DNA of 48,604 bases from positions 1 to 48,604 of the IMG/VR virus record IMGVR_UViG_3300047318_000447; one strand, 5' to 3'. The stretch comes from a virus. Every line of letters begins with the position of its first letter. The first letter of the stretch is position 1. The translations under genes and the position numbers were made by a program. This document shows, in pieces, positions 23,761 through 30,780 of the stretch. The notes beneath the pieces were generated by a model. That model ran no database searches. It was not told the DNA's origin and saw nothing but the letters and a program-made list of their open reading frames with translations.

Positions 23761-24687
23761 ATGGCCTGGTACCCCGGCGCGGAGCGCATGGAGCTCCAGC
23801 CCGAATCAGACGCGCAAGCCGCGATCGTCCCCACCCAGTTGATCCTGCACAGCATCGCGGCGCCGTGGACGCCACGGCGGATCTTCGAGTACTGGCGGGA
23901 CGGCACCAACCTGGAGAGCCACTTCGGCCTCGGGTACGACGGCGCGATCGCCCAGTACATCGGTACGCAGACCAAAGCCGACGCAAACATGTACGCCAAC
24001 CGCCGGCCGGACGGTACCGGCGCGGTGTCGGTCGAGACGGCGTCGAACCTGCAGCACACCGACCCGTGGACGGATGCGCAGGTCGAGGCGCTGATCCTGC
24101 TCGGGGTGTGGATGCACCGGCAGCACGGCCTCCCGCTCCGCATCTGCCGCTCGCACGACGACCCCGGGTACGGCTACCACTCGATGTTCCCGCAGTGGTC
24201 GGACGGCGGGACGGCCTGCCCCGGCGACGCCCGGGTGCGGCAGTTCCACGAGCGCATCATGCCGGAGATCGTCGCCCGCGCGACCGGCAGCCCCGCACCT
24301 ACTCCTACTACTCCCGTCCAGGAGGACGACATGCCACTGACCCCCGCCGAAATCCAGGAGATCGCGGCTGCGGTCTGGAATACACCCTTGCCGCGCGTAG
24401 ACGGGTCCTGGATCCAGGACCCGGCCCGGCCTACGGTGCCGGCTCTGTGGCTGGTCGCGGGCATCGCGCCCGCTCAGTACCAGCTCGCGCAGCTGCAGGC
24501 CCAGCTGACGGCGCAGGCTGCCGTCCTGAAGACCGTGCTCGACAGCCGCCCGGGCGTCGACACGGAGGCGGTCCTCGCTGCCATCCGGGACGTCGGCGCC
24601 CAGGCCGCGGCGGCTGTCGAGCACGCCCTGGCCGAGGGCGTGGACGTCCGCGTCGCCGTCGGCAACACCACCACGAAGGAGAACTGA
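23761..24687 (+). CDS. Endolysin, N-acetylmuramoyl-L-alanine amidase
   Basis: A 308-residue protein, ATG behind AGGAGG. Residues 20-165 form an Amidase_2/PGRP domain: zinc ligands His30 and His140 and the ACPGD segment at 152-156 with Cys153, plus YIGTQTKADANMYANRR and SHDDPGYGYHSMFPQW. It cuts the amide bond between muramic acid and the stem peptide. A Pro/Thr linker (165-185) leads to a helical C-terminal domain of 118 residues with an internal start at codon 191. It follows the tail terminator and precedes the membrane proteins. No signal peptide, so a holin is needed. Confidence 0.9.
   Translation: MAWYPGAERMELQPESDAQAAIVPTQLILHSIAAPWTPRRIFEYWRDGTNLESHFGLGYDGAIAQYIGTQTKADANMYANRRPDGTGAVSVETASNLQHTDPWTDAQVEALILLGVWMHRQHGLPLRICRSHDDPGYGYHSMFPQWSDGGTACPGDARVRQFHERIMPEIVARATGSPAPTPTTPVQEDDMPLTPAEIQEIAAAVWNTPLPRVDGSWIQDPARPTVPALWLVAGIAPAQYQLAQLQAQLTAQAAVLKTVLDSRPGVDTEAVLAAIRDVGAQAAAAVEHALAEGVDVRVAVGNTTTKEN
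24320..24687 (+). other. Internal translation start inside the endolysin gene
   Basis: AGGAGG at 24320-24325 lies 5 nt before an in-frame ATG at 24331 (codon 191), exactly at the linker-domain border. Translation from it would yield a separate 118-residue C-terminal subunit with helices (MPLTPAEIQEIAAAVW, then QLAQLQAQLTAQAAVL). Other phage endolysins are known to make such subunits, which assemble with the full enzyme and carry wall binding. Confidence 0.6.
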
Positions 24688-24690
24688 CTC

Positions 24691-24912
24691 ATGCACGTTC
24701 GCGCCAAGTTCCGCTGCTCCAGCACTGAGTCGTTCGGCGCAGGCGCCGCACGCATCTTCAAGTTCACGGCTGCCCTTGACCAGGACACCCCGGAGAACCA
24801 GCGGTTCGCCAAGTACACGCCCTGCGGGTCTCTGCAGATCCACGTCGACAACCCCAGCGTGGACTTCGAGATCGGCAAGTTCTACTACCTCGACTTCACC
24901 CCCGCGAACTGA
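24691..24912 (+). CDS. Conserved small phage protein, 73 aa
   Basis: ATG behind AAGGAG, 3 nt after the endolysin stop. It is a small beta protein: RAKFRCSSTESF, a strand, AALDQDTPENQRFAKYTP, then GSLQIHVDNP and a C-terminal G-K-F-Y-Y-L-D-F. This pattern is familiar from Streptomyces phages but has no assigned function. Located within the lysis cassette, it might accompany lysis or be a late structural protein. Confidence 0.6.
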   Translation: MHVRAKFRCSSTESFGAGAARIFKFTAALDQDTPENQRFAKYTPCGSLQIHVDNPSVDFEIGKFYYLDFTPAN

Positions 24913-24924
24913 TCGGAGACCCCC

Positions 24925-25293
24925 ATGCCCAAGATCTTCGGCAGAGAGCCCGCCCTTCTTCTGGCGCTGGTCGCCGCTGTCGTCAACGGCCTGCCCGGCT
25001 TCGGGGTGGACCTGACTACCGGCGAGCAGGCCGCTCTCAACACGGCCGCCGCGACGGTCGTCGCCATCGCCATTGCGGTCATCGTGCACGACGGGCTCGG
25101 CGCCGCGATCCTCGGCCTGATCCAGGCCCTCGGCTCGCTGGTGATCGGCTTCGGCTTCCACTGGTCGACCGAGCAGCAGGCCGCGGTCATGCTCATCGCC
25201 ACGGCGGCCGTCGCGGTCTGGACCCGCACCCAGGTCACCGCGCCCGTCGCCGCGAAGTCGTCGCCTCCGGCCGTCGTCGTCGGACTCTCGTGA
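24925..25293 (+). CDS. Holin candidate, multi-span membrane protein
   Basis: A 122-residue protein behind CGGAG. Three hydrophobic segments are evident: about 9-26 (LLLALVAAVVNGLPGFGV), 38-78 (two adjoining spans through AAATVVAIAIAVIVH and ILGLIQALGSLVIGF), and 88-100, separated by short acidic turns, with a Lys/Pro tail. Size and topology suit a class I holin or a phage membrane partner. Placement after the endolysin supports a lysis role; which of the three neighbouring membrane proteins makes the lesion is not decided by sequence. Confidence 0.65.
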   Translation: MPKIFGREPALLLALVAAVVNGLPGFGVDLTTGEQAALNTAAATVVAIAIAVIVHDGLGAAILGLIQALGSLVIGFGFHWSTEQQAAVMLIATAAVAVWTRTQVTAPVAAKSSPPAVVVGLS

Positions 25294-25727
25294 GGTGCGC
25301 GGCGGTTCGGCGGCTGCGCAAGCTTCTGGGCCGCCGCGGCACCCCCCTCTTCCTCCTCGGCATCGGACAGATCTGCTGGGGCGCCGGCTACGTCGCCCAA
25401 CCCCTCACAGGCCCCGGCCTGTCCATGCTCACCCGCATCGCCCCGCTGCACTGCTGGGCCTGGCTGTGGATCCTCTCCGGCACCGTCGCCTTCACCTGCT
25501 CCTGGCTGCGGATCGGCCGGGACTGGATCGGCTTCTACGCCGCCTGCATCCCGCCCCTGATCTGGGCGTTCGCCTACGGGACGGCCACCGTCACGGGGGA
25601 GTACGAGCGAGGAGCCTTCGTTTTCGGCTGGTATCTGACCAGCCACGTCGGCATGACCCTGTGGGCGGCGACCATCCCGGAGCCACCCCGCCGCCGACGC
25701 TCAACCGAGAATCGCGGTGGTTCATGA
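25290..25727 (+). CDS. Membrane protein, four predicted spans
   Basis: A 145-residue protein, GTG overlapping the previous stop. A basic N-terminus (RRLRKLLGRRGT) precedes four hydrophobic spans around 19-40, 50-70, 80-97 and 108-128, and the C-terminus is again basic. Trp-rich loops (LHCWAWLWILSG) lie at the membrane edge. It may be a second holin, an antiholin or another membrane protein of the lysis cassette. No enzymatic motif. Confidence 0.55.
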   Translation: MRCAAVRRLRKLLGRRGTPLFLLGIGQICWGAGYVAQPLTGPGLSMLTRIAPLHCWAWLWILSGTVAFTCSWLRIGRDWIGFYAACIPPLIWAFAYGTATVTGEYERGAFVFGWYLTSHVGMTLWAATIPEPPRRRRSTENRGGS

Positions 25728-26086
25728 ACGCAATACTGGGCCTGGCCGGCGCCCTTGCGGGCGCGGCCGCGCTGGTCCTCGCCGGCCTCTTCGCCGCCCG
25801 GGCCACCCGCCACGCCGCACTCGCCACCGCAGAGGCGCAGCGCGCCTCCGCCCTGGCTGCGGCGGAGCCCGCCCAGCGCACGGCCGACCTGCAGGCCTTC
25901 AAGGAGATCCGCAGCGACATGCAGCAGGAGATCGCCGAGCTCAAGGCCACGACCGGCACGCTCACAACCCTGGTACGGGCCTTCGCCGTCTACGTCTCGG
26001 AGCTCACTGCGCAGATGCGCCACCACGGGATTGAGCCCCCGGCGCCGCCCGACCGGGTCAACGAGTACAACCGAACTGGAGTGTGA
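25724..26086 (+). CDS. Single-span membrane protein with coiled coil
   Basis: A 120-residue protein, ATG overlapping the previous stop (ATGA). One N-terminal hydrophobic span (3-30) is followed by a long heptad-patterned region (QAFKEIRSDMQQEIAELKA, then LTTLVRAFAVYVSELTAQM). This layout is that of spanin-like or Rz-like proteins and some holin accessory proteins. Since Streptomyces lacks an outer membrane, a spanin role is unlikely. It is the last gene before a bidirectional terminator. Confidence 0.55.
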   Translation: MNAILGLAGALAGAAALVLAGLFAARATRHAALATAEAQRASALAAAEPAQRTADLQAFKEIRSDMQQEIAELKATTGTLTTLVRAFAVYVSELTAQMRHHGIEPPAPPDRVNEYNRTGV

Positions 26087-26116
26087 CTCCGGCCAACCTT
26101 CGAGCCGCTCCGCGAC

Positions 26117-26156
26117 AACCGCAGCCCCCGCCGGCCACCGCCGCGCGGGGGCGGTT
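26117..26156. terminator. Bidirectional terminator between late genes and GntR gene
   Basis: AACCG (26117-26121) pairs with CGGTT (26152-26156), and CCCCCGC (26125-26131) with GCGGGGG (26145-26151), with a small bulge. TTT follows on the plus strand and the complementary AA precedes it, so it can serve both the rightward lysis operon ending at 26086 and the leftward gene ending at 26165. Confidence 0.7.
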
Positions 26157-26164
26157 TCGCGTAC

Positions 26165-26944
26165 CTACGCCCGGTACACCAGCGACCCGCGATCCCCCCG
26201 CACCACCGTCCGCTCCGCATGCACCGGACGCCCGTCCTCACCCAGGAACAGTCGGGTCACCTCGAGGACCGGCGCAGCCGTACCCCCGCCGAGCAGGTCC
26301 CCCTCTTCCACCGTCGCCGGCCGCGCCACCACCTCTTCCTCCACCTCGCGGATCTCCACGCCCAGTTCCGCCATCCGCTCCCGCACGCTGCGCCCGGCGA
26401 GGGCGCCGTCCTCGGGCAGCATCACCGGGCTCTGGCCGACGATCGTGTACGGCTCCCAGCACGTTGTGAGGCGCACCAGTGCTCCGGTGGACCGGAACTG
26501 GTAGGCCGTCTCCACCACCCGCTCCCCGGGCTCGATCCGCAGCAGCCACGCCAGCGTTCGGTCCGCCAGGATCGTCTGGCTCCGGCATGCCCACTCGCCC
26601 AGGCGTCCGGCGGGGCGTTCCTGCTCGCGTAGCGGCACCACCTGCGCTCGGCCGGCCTCGGTGTCGACCCGGACGATGCGATGGCGCACCGTGCGGCGCC
26701 GAACGAACGTCCCGGCGCCCTGGTGGGCCTCGAGTAGGCCCTCGGCGATCAGGATTCCGCGCGCTTTGTGCAGGACGCTGTCGGAGGACTTGTACCAGGC
26801 GCAGAGCTCCTTGTGGGTAGGGATGCGTTCACCGGGCAGCCACTCGCGTGCTTCGACGATCCGCCGGCGCAGGTCGGTAGCGATCTCCACGTACTTCGGG
26901 GTGGTCGTGCGCTCGATCGGCACTCGTGCCCGCCCCTCTGTCAT
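26165..26944 (-). CDS. GntR-family regulator with UTRA domain
   Basis: A 259-residue protein from ATG 26944 (a GTG at 26950 is possible). Residues 17-82 are the GntR winged helix: YVEIATDLRRRIVEAREWLPGERI, HKELCAWYKSS, ARGILIAEGLLE, then GAGTFV. Residues about 105-255 match the UTRA ligand-binding fold of HutC-type regulators, ending in ERTVVRGDRGSLVY. Such proteins bind a small effector and repress nearby genes. A dyad lies upstream at 26963. The gene is transcribed away from the neighbouring ATP-binding gene. No clear Shine-Dalgarno is visible. Confidence 0.85.
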   Translation of the reverse strand: MTEGRARVPIERTTTPKYVEIATDLRRRIVEAREWLPGERIPTHKELCAWYKSSDSVLHKARGILIAEGLLEAHQGAGTFVRRRTVRHRIVRVDTEAGRAQVVPLREQERPAGRLGEWACRSQTILADRTLAWLLRIEPGERVVETAYQFRSTGALVRLTTCWEPYTIVGQSPVMLPEDGALAGRSVRERMAELGVEIREVEEEVVARPATVEEGDLLGGGTAAPVLEVTRLFLGEDGRPVHAERTVVRGDRGSLVYRA

Positions 26945-26962
26945 CCCCACAACCGCGACACA

Positions 26963-26980
26963 TGTCCATTTCGTTGGACA
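26963..26980. promoter_or_regulatory. 18-bp dyad TGTCCA-N6-TGGACA (candidate GntR operator)
   Basis: Perfect 6-bp arms flank TTTCGT, 19 bp before the GntR start and about 95 bp before the divergent ATP-binding gene. Size and symmetry suit a GntR-type dimer. The first G and A of each arm continue with partial symmetry. Confidence 0.5.
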
Positions 26981-27075
26981 GCATCCTGCGCAATGCGTGA
27001 GGGTGCCAAAATGTTGCGCAATGATTCACTTTGCGTGACCGGCCGATAGGTGCGCAGCTACCGGGGAGAGTTCCA

Positions 27076-27474
27076 GTGGACACGTCGAGCCTCGACGTTA
27101 CCCGGACGTTCGACAGCGTTCCGCGGTCCGCCCGTGACGTACGGGAGTTGGTGCGCCTTTGGCTTGCCGTCACCTGGGTCGACGTCCCACAGGAGCGCGT
27201 CGACGACGCGGTCCTCGCCGCATCAGAGTTGGTAGCGAACGCTCTCCGGCACGGTGGCGACTCCATCACGGTGCGCCTGATCCGCAGCGCACGAGGGTGT
27301 CGTATCGAAGTGTTCGACTCGGGCCTGTCGACCTGTTCGCCGCCGGCCGAGCCCGGTCGGCGGCATGCCGAGGGGCAGCCTTTGGCCCTGGGCATCGCTG
27401 CTGCCCTGGGGCCGCTGGGGCAGGTCTTGGACGCTCGAGGAACAACCCTGTGGGTCGACCTGACCTGGCGGTAG
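27076..27474 (+). CDS. ATP-binding protein, anti-sigma (RsbW/SpoIIAB)-like
   Basis: A 132-residue protein, GTG at 27076 behind GGGGAGAG. It has the HATPase_c landmarks: N-box ELVANALRHG at 51-60, G1 box DSG at 81-83, and a C-terminal GTTLWVDLTW strand. The G2 segment (GQPLALGIAAALG) is altered from the usual G-x-G-L, so binding may be weak. In Streptomyces such proteins act as anti-sigma kinases or as orphan regulators paired with nearby transcription factors. Its position beside a GntR gene points to a host-like regulatory cargo carried by the phage. Confidence 0.75.
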   Translation: MDTSSLDVTRTFDSVPRSARDVRELVRLWLAVTWVDVPQERVDDAVLAASELVANALRHGGDSITVRLIRSARGCRIEVFDSGLSTCSPPAEPGRRHAEGQPLALGIAAALGPLGQVLDARGTTLWVDLTWR

Positions 27475-27614
27475 GCCTGCGCCGGTCGAATACTTTTACA
27501 CGGCAGGATCAAGTAATGTCGGGATCAAGATCGCCTTGCGGCCCGGCTCCGTGCGGAACCTTCCGAACCTCGCGGCGAACGCCCCACCCGGTTGCCGCCA
27601 ACGTCTCTCGGCAA

Positions 27615-28586
27615 CTACCTGCGCGAACTTCGATTGTTGGCGCCGCCCCTGCCGAGCTGCTGCAACGAGGTCGGCACCGGCCAGCCGGCCCCGTGCGGGT
27701 GAAGCGCGTTGAGCCGACGGATCCACTGCGAGCAGCTGCCCTGCAGGCCGCGGACGGACATGCGCATCCCCGGCAGCACCATCCGCTCCCGACCGTCGTC
27801 GTACGTACCTGTCGCATGGTGCAGCGTGATGAACAATGCCTGGTTCGCGTAGGCATCGGGCCCGGCAGACAGGTGCTCCGCGACGATCGCCCGCCGCAGG
27901 GGTAGCCACTCACGGAGCACAGCGCGCGTGTTCGCGGTCAGGCGGACCGTCTCGACGGTCGTCGCGCTGCGCCCGGGTGGGTTGACCGTCACGCGGATCG
28001 TCTTCAGGTCCGGCCCGAGGTCGGCGGTGTCGGTGAGGACGAGGCCCTCGGGTGGAACGCCCGTGTCCCACAGGATCTCCAGGGCCAGGAGTGTCCGCAG
28101 GCGGAACGGTTCCTGGCGGGGTGTCGTGGGCTCGCACAGGGCGCGGCGCAGGACGAGGTGCCCGGGGCGATCGATCGGGTCCTCGGTGTGTTTGGACCAG
28201 GGGCGCATGCCGCGTTGCTGCCACCAGTACGGTGCGTGGCCGGCGGCTCGGTTGAGGTCGGCGAGGCCGTCCATGAGGTGGCGCTGGCTGGCGGCGGTGA
28301 GCGGCCGGCCGGGGTGGTCCTTGCGGTAGCGGCCGGTCTTGGCGCGGCCGAGGACGGTGTCGTCCTGGTCGGGGTGGCCGATGGTGTCGGCGTGCAGGTA
28401 CGCGGTGAGGTTGCGGAGTTGGGTGGGGGTGCAGTCCTCGGCGGCGTTCTTCAGCAGGGTGGTGACGGAGCCGAGCCGGCGCGTCCGGGAGGGGGAGGTG
28501 GCGATGGCCGGGTCGGCGGCCGCGCGTGCCTTCAGGGCGTCGAGGGCCACCAGCAGGGAGTCGGGCGCGCGCGTCGTCATGACCAT
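27615..28586 (-). CDS. Tyrosine-recombinase-like protein lacking catalytic residues
   Basis: A 323-residue protein (ATG 28586, or 28580). It has an N-terminal helical SAM-like part and a C-terminal part resembling the phage-integrase catalytic domain (ALEILWDTGVPPEGLVLTDT, LTANTRAVLREWLPLRR). The ArgI position in TG-x-R is Pro, and no H-x-x-R box or C-terminal Tyr is visible before the stop. The end (TSLQQLGRGG) is short, and a second frame continues about 45 codons, so a 3' frameshift is possible. It may be a dead recombinase, a DNA-binding relic or a family I do not know. It follows the gene at 28609 on the same strand. Confidence 0.55.
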   Translation of the reverse strand: MVMTTRAPDSLLVALDALKARAAADPAIATSPSRTRRLGSVTTLLKNAAEDCTPTQLRNLTAYLHADTIGHPDQDDTVLGRAKTGRYRKDHPGRPLTAASQRHLMDGLADLNRAAGHAPYWWQQRGMRPWSKHTEDPIDRPGHLVLRRALCEPTTPRQEPFRLRTLLALEILWDTGVPPEGLVLTDTADLGPDLKTIRVTVNPPGRSATTVETVRLTANTRAVLREWLPLRRAIVAEHLSAGPDAYANQALFITLHHATGTYDDGRERMVLPGMRMSVRGLQGSCSQWIRRLNALHPHGAGWPVPTSLQQLGRGGANNRSSRR

Positions 28587-28608
28587 AGGGTAGGAGTCGG
28601 CCGGCCGA

Positions 28609-28977
28609 TCAGACGTCGTCGGGGCCGAGTTCCTCGCGTTCGGCGACCCACGCGTCGATGTCGGCGAGCTTCTTGCGGTCCGCGATGTCGTCCGCGTTCG
28701 CGTGGACAGCCCAGGATCCGGATGGGGTCTGCGTGACGCGCTGATCAATGTTCCCCGTGAGGATGATCCCGATGATGGTGGCGTACTCGCGGACCACCTC
28801 GGCAGGGATGTCGTGCTCGACGGTCGGGTCCTGCGGGGGCGGATTGGCTGACGTCTGCTGGAGCATCTCCCCGAGCAGCTGGAAGTGCTCGGGGTCCATG
28901 GTGGCCGACAGGGCCTCGATGTAGACGTGGGCGGCGTCGTGCTGGCGCGGACTGTCGGTCATGTGATCCCCTGACAT
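28609..28977 (-). CDS. Hypothetical protein, 122 aa
   Basis: ATG 28977 behind GGAG; an alternative ATG at 28962 has AGGGG. The sequence is acidic and helical (HVYIEALSATMDPEHFQLL, EVVREYATIIGIILTG), with a C-terminal DIADRKKLADIDAWVAE helix. No known family. Its stop lies 22 nt before the recombinase-like gene, so both form one leftward unit. Confidence 0.55.
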   Translation of the reverse strand: MSGDHMTDSPRQHDAAHVYIEALSATMDPEHFQLLGEMLQQTSANPPPQDPTVEHDIPAEVVREYATIIGIILTGNIDQRVTQTPSGSWAVHANADDIADRKKLADIDAWVAEREELGPDDV

Positions 28978-29047
28978 GCGGTGATCTCCGCACGCTACGC
29001 CCCTGCCCGGTGATCGCGCTACGGGTCGGGCCGGGTGAGAATGCGGG

Positions 29048-29080
29048 TGGGCCCGGCGCAGGTCGAATGCGCCGGGCCCA
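29048..29080 (-). terminator. 13-bp perfect hairpin ending the unit 30600-29092
   Basis: The arm TGGGCCCGGCGCA (29048-29060) pairs exactly with 29068-29080 around GGTCGAA. It lies 12 nt after the stop of the gene ending at 29092 on the minus strand and separates it from the next leftward gene at 28977. No U-tract, as often in Streptomyces. Confidence 0.65.
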
Positions 29081-29091
29081 TCTCTATCTGA

Positions 29092-29649
29092 TCAGGCCGC
29101 GACGAGAGTGGCGAGACGCTCGCCGGTCGCCGGGTCGGTGGCGGTGACGTCGAACGCGTCGAGCGGCGGGAACTCCATGAGCCGCAGCCCGCGTCGGGCG
29201 GCGGGTCCGAGCCACCTGGCCCAGCGGGCGCCGTCGTCACGGCCGATGTTGTCGAGGTGCCACGGATGGACCACGACCTCCCGACTGTCCAGTTCGCGGC
29301 TGCCGCAGCTGATAGCGACCACGACGACGCGCGGCTTGATGTCGGTCATCGGGTGGTACTGGATGCCGCCGCGGGGCCCGAACTCCAGCATGCCGTTCGG
29401 CTTGGCGGCGTCGGGCGTCTCGTACAGGTAGATGCAGGACTGGTCGGTGCTGCCGCCCCACTGCGCGTCGGGGCGGTCCTCGCGGTGGACGTGCCGGGCC
29501 GCGTCGACCGCGGTGACGGCGCCTCCGGGGTAGAGGCGGGCCCGCATCGAGGCGTGGACGGCGCGCGTGGACGGCCACCACTCCATCCGGGATCGGTCGC
29601 TGTGCGGGCCCGGCTCGTCCTTCAGCGGGTCCCAGATGCCGTAGATCAT
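29092..29649 (-). CDS. Hypothetical protein, 185 aa
   Basis: Start ATG 29649 behind GAGGAGAG, with earlier ATGs rejected for lack of a binding site. It has an alpha/beta pattern with conserved WWPSTRAVHASMRARLYPGG, CIYLYETPDAAK, GPRGGIQYHPM and RVVVVAISCGSREL blocks, reminiscent of a small beta-barrel catalytic or nucleotide-binding domain. No family is recognised. It is the third gene of a leftward unit starting at 30600. The terminator at 29048 follows. Confidence 0.55.
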   Translation of the reverse strand: MIYGIWDPLKDEPGPHSDRSRMEWWPSTRAVHASMRARLYPGGAVTAVDAARHVHREDRPDAQWGGSTDQSCIYLYETPDAAKPNGMLEFGPRGGIQYHPMTDIKPRVVVVAISCGSRELDSREVVVHPWHLDNIGRDDGARWARWLGPAARRGLRLMEFPPLDAFDVTATDPATGERLATLVAA

Positions 29650-29702
29650 GATGCTCTCCTCATTGTGGTTGGTGCGGAGGTGGGTCGAATTGACGGCGCA
29701 GC

Positions 29703-29984
29703 TCAAGCCGTCAGGTCGCGGAGGCGGGCGGCGTACGCGTCAGCGATCCGCAGTGCCTCCTGGAGGTCGGCCAGCTTCGCCCGCTCCAGGTCGGTCTGCG
29801 CGGTGCGGCGTTCAGACGTCAGCTCATCGATGCGAGCCGGGTTGGGCTCCGGGTGCTGCTGCTCCAGGATGATCTGTTCCGCGTACCAGGCCATCACGCC
29901 CAGCACCGCGTCCGAGGCGCTCTCCCTGGCGCTGCCGTACCCCGCGAGGCCGGAGTAGTCGGGGCGTGGTCCTTTGGCGGTCAC
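29703..29984 (-). CDS. Hypothetical coiled-coil protein, 93 aa
   Basis: GTG 29984 behind GAGGACC, 7 nt after the previous stop. The N-terminus has YSGLAGYGSARESASDAVLG, then a long helix (IDELTSERRTAQTDLERAK, LADLQEALRIADAYAARLR) with heptad character. It probably oligomerises. Middle gene of the leftward three-gene unit opposite the integrase operon. Function unknown. Confidence 0.5.
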   Translation of the reverse strand: MTAKGPRPDYSGLAGYGSARESASDAVLGVMAWYAEQIILEQQHPEPNPARIDELTSERRTAQTDLERAKLADLQEALRIADAYAARLRDLTA

Positions 29985-29991
29985 GGGGTCC

Positions 29992-30600
29992 TCACTGCTC
30001 GGCGGCAAGGCGGTAGATGGCCCGGTCGGGGTCGGTCTTGACGATGAGGCCGGTGGCGGCGATGCGGCGCAGGACGGCCCGGACGCGCTTCGGGTCGACG
30101 ATCCGGTCGGCCTCGCGGAGCGCCGTGACGGCCCGGGCGGGGTCCCAGGTACCGCCGTGGGTGGTGATGGCGGCAGTGAGGATCTCCTGGTGGGTGCTGT
30201 CGACGATGGCCTCCTCGAAGATCGGGACGAGGCGGTTCGGCATGAGGTAGCCGACGACGGGGCCGAAGCCGGGACCGCGGTGCTGGACGGGAGGCTCCAT
30301 CTTGTCGGGCCACCAGCCCTTGCGGACGCCTCGCTCCAGGACGATGGTCAGCGGTCCGCTGTGGCCGCGCAGGCCCCGGCCCTCTTCGCGAAGGTCCTCG
30401 GCGGGGACGAACCCGTCCCGGATGACGGCTTCGCGCAGGATGCGCTTCGCCCGTGGCGGGAGGGCGAGGTAGTAGCGGTGTGCGCGGTCGACGGTCCAGG
30501 CCCGGTCGGGCTCGACGAGGGTGACGTTGGCGATGTGCTTGGCGAGCAGGGCGCGGAGGTCGGCTTCGAACTCCGGGCTCGATTCGATGTTCAGGAGCAC
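29992..30600 (-). CDS. Winged-helix-like regulator candidate, 202 aa
   Basis: GTG 30600 behind AAGGG. The C-terminal 60 residues (RAVTALREADRIVDPKRV, RAVLRRIAATGLIVKTD, then RAIYRL) read as a winged helix. The N-terminal half is a separate helical domain with ALPPRAKRILREAVIRDGFV. It is divergent from the integrase unit across a 180-bp gap that holds a 21-bp dyad, so a role in lysogeny control is plausible. Excisionase is another option. The family is not recognised. Confidence 0.5.
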   Translation of the reverse strand: MLLNIESSPEFEADLRALLAKHIANVTLVEPDRAWTVDRAHRYYLALPPRAKRILREAVIRDGFVPAEDLREEGRGLRGHSGPLTIVLERGVRKGWWPDKMEPPVQHRGPGFGPVVGYLMPNRLVPIFEEAIVDSTHQEILTAAITTHGGTWDPARAVTALREADRIVDPKRVRAVLRRIAATGLIVKTDPDRAIYRLAAEQ

Positions 30601-30707
30601 GGCGGCCCTTACATTAGAGGTGACTAGTGGTCAGGTAGACCGTATCCCTCCCAGACCGGTCCGTCCACCTCTATCCAGCTTCTGTATAACCGAGCGCGGG
30701 CATCGTC

Positions 30708-30728
30708 CGCATAACGTTCACTTATGCG
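30708..30728. promoter_or_regulatory. 21-bp perfect dyad CGCATAA-N7-TTATGCG
   Basis: 7-bp arms with a 7-bp spacer, 15 bp before the -35 of the promoter for 30781 and 108 bp before the divergent gene at 30600. It is the only strong dyad in this gap and lies where a repressor or recombination directionality factor would be expected to act. The similar half-site GTATAAC lies at 30684-30690. Confidence 0.6.
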
Positions 30729-30742
30729 ACTTTTCACTCATT

Positions 30743-30770
30743 CCTGACGTGGCCTCTGGATCGCGATAAG
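30743..30770 (+). promoter_or_regulatory. Promoter CTGACG-N16-GATAAG for a leaderless mRNA
   Basis: The -35 CTGACG (30743-30748) and -10 GATAAG (30765-30770) place the start site at about 30777-30781, which is the GTG start codon of the next gene. No Shine-Dalgarno precedes that codon, so the message is probably leaderless, as is frequent in actinobacterial repressor and integrase genes. Confidence 0.5.
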
Positions 30771-30780
30771 CTCACATATC

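Noticed and set aside
27496-27909. Minus-strand frame continuing past the recombinase-like gene as an independent gene
   Set aside because: It is an antisense-frame shadow of the recombinase-like gene for most of its length and has no start signal; only its last 45 codons could be a frameshifted extension, which is noted in the findings.
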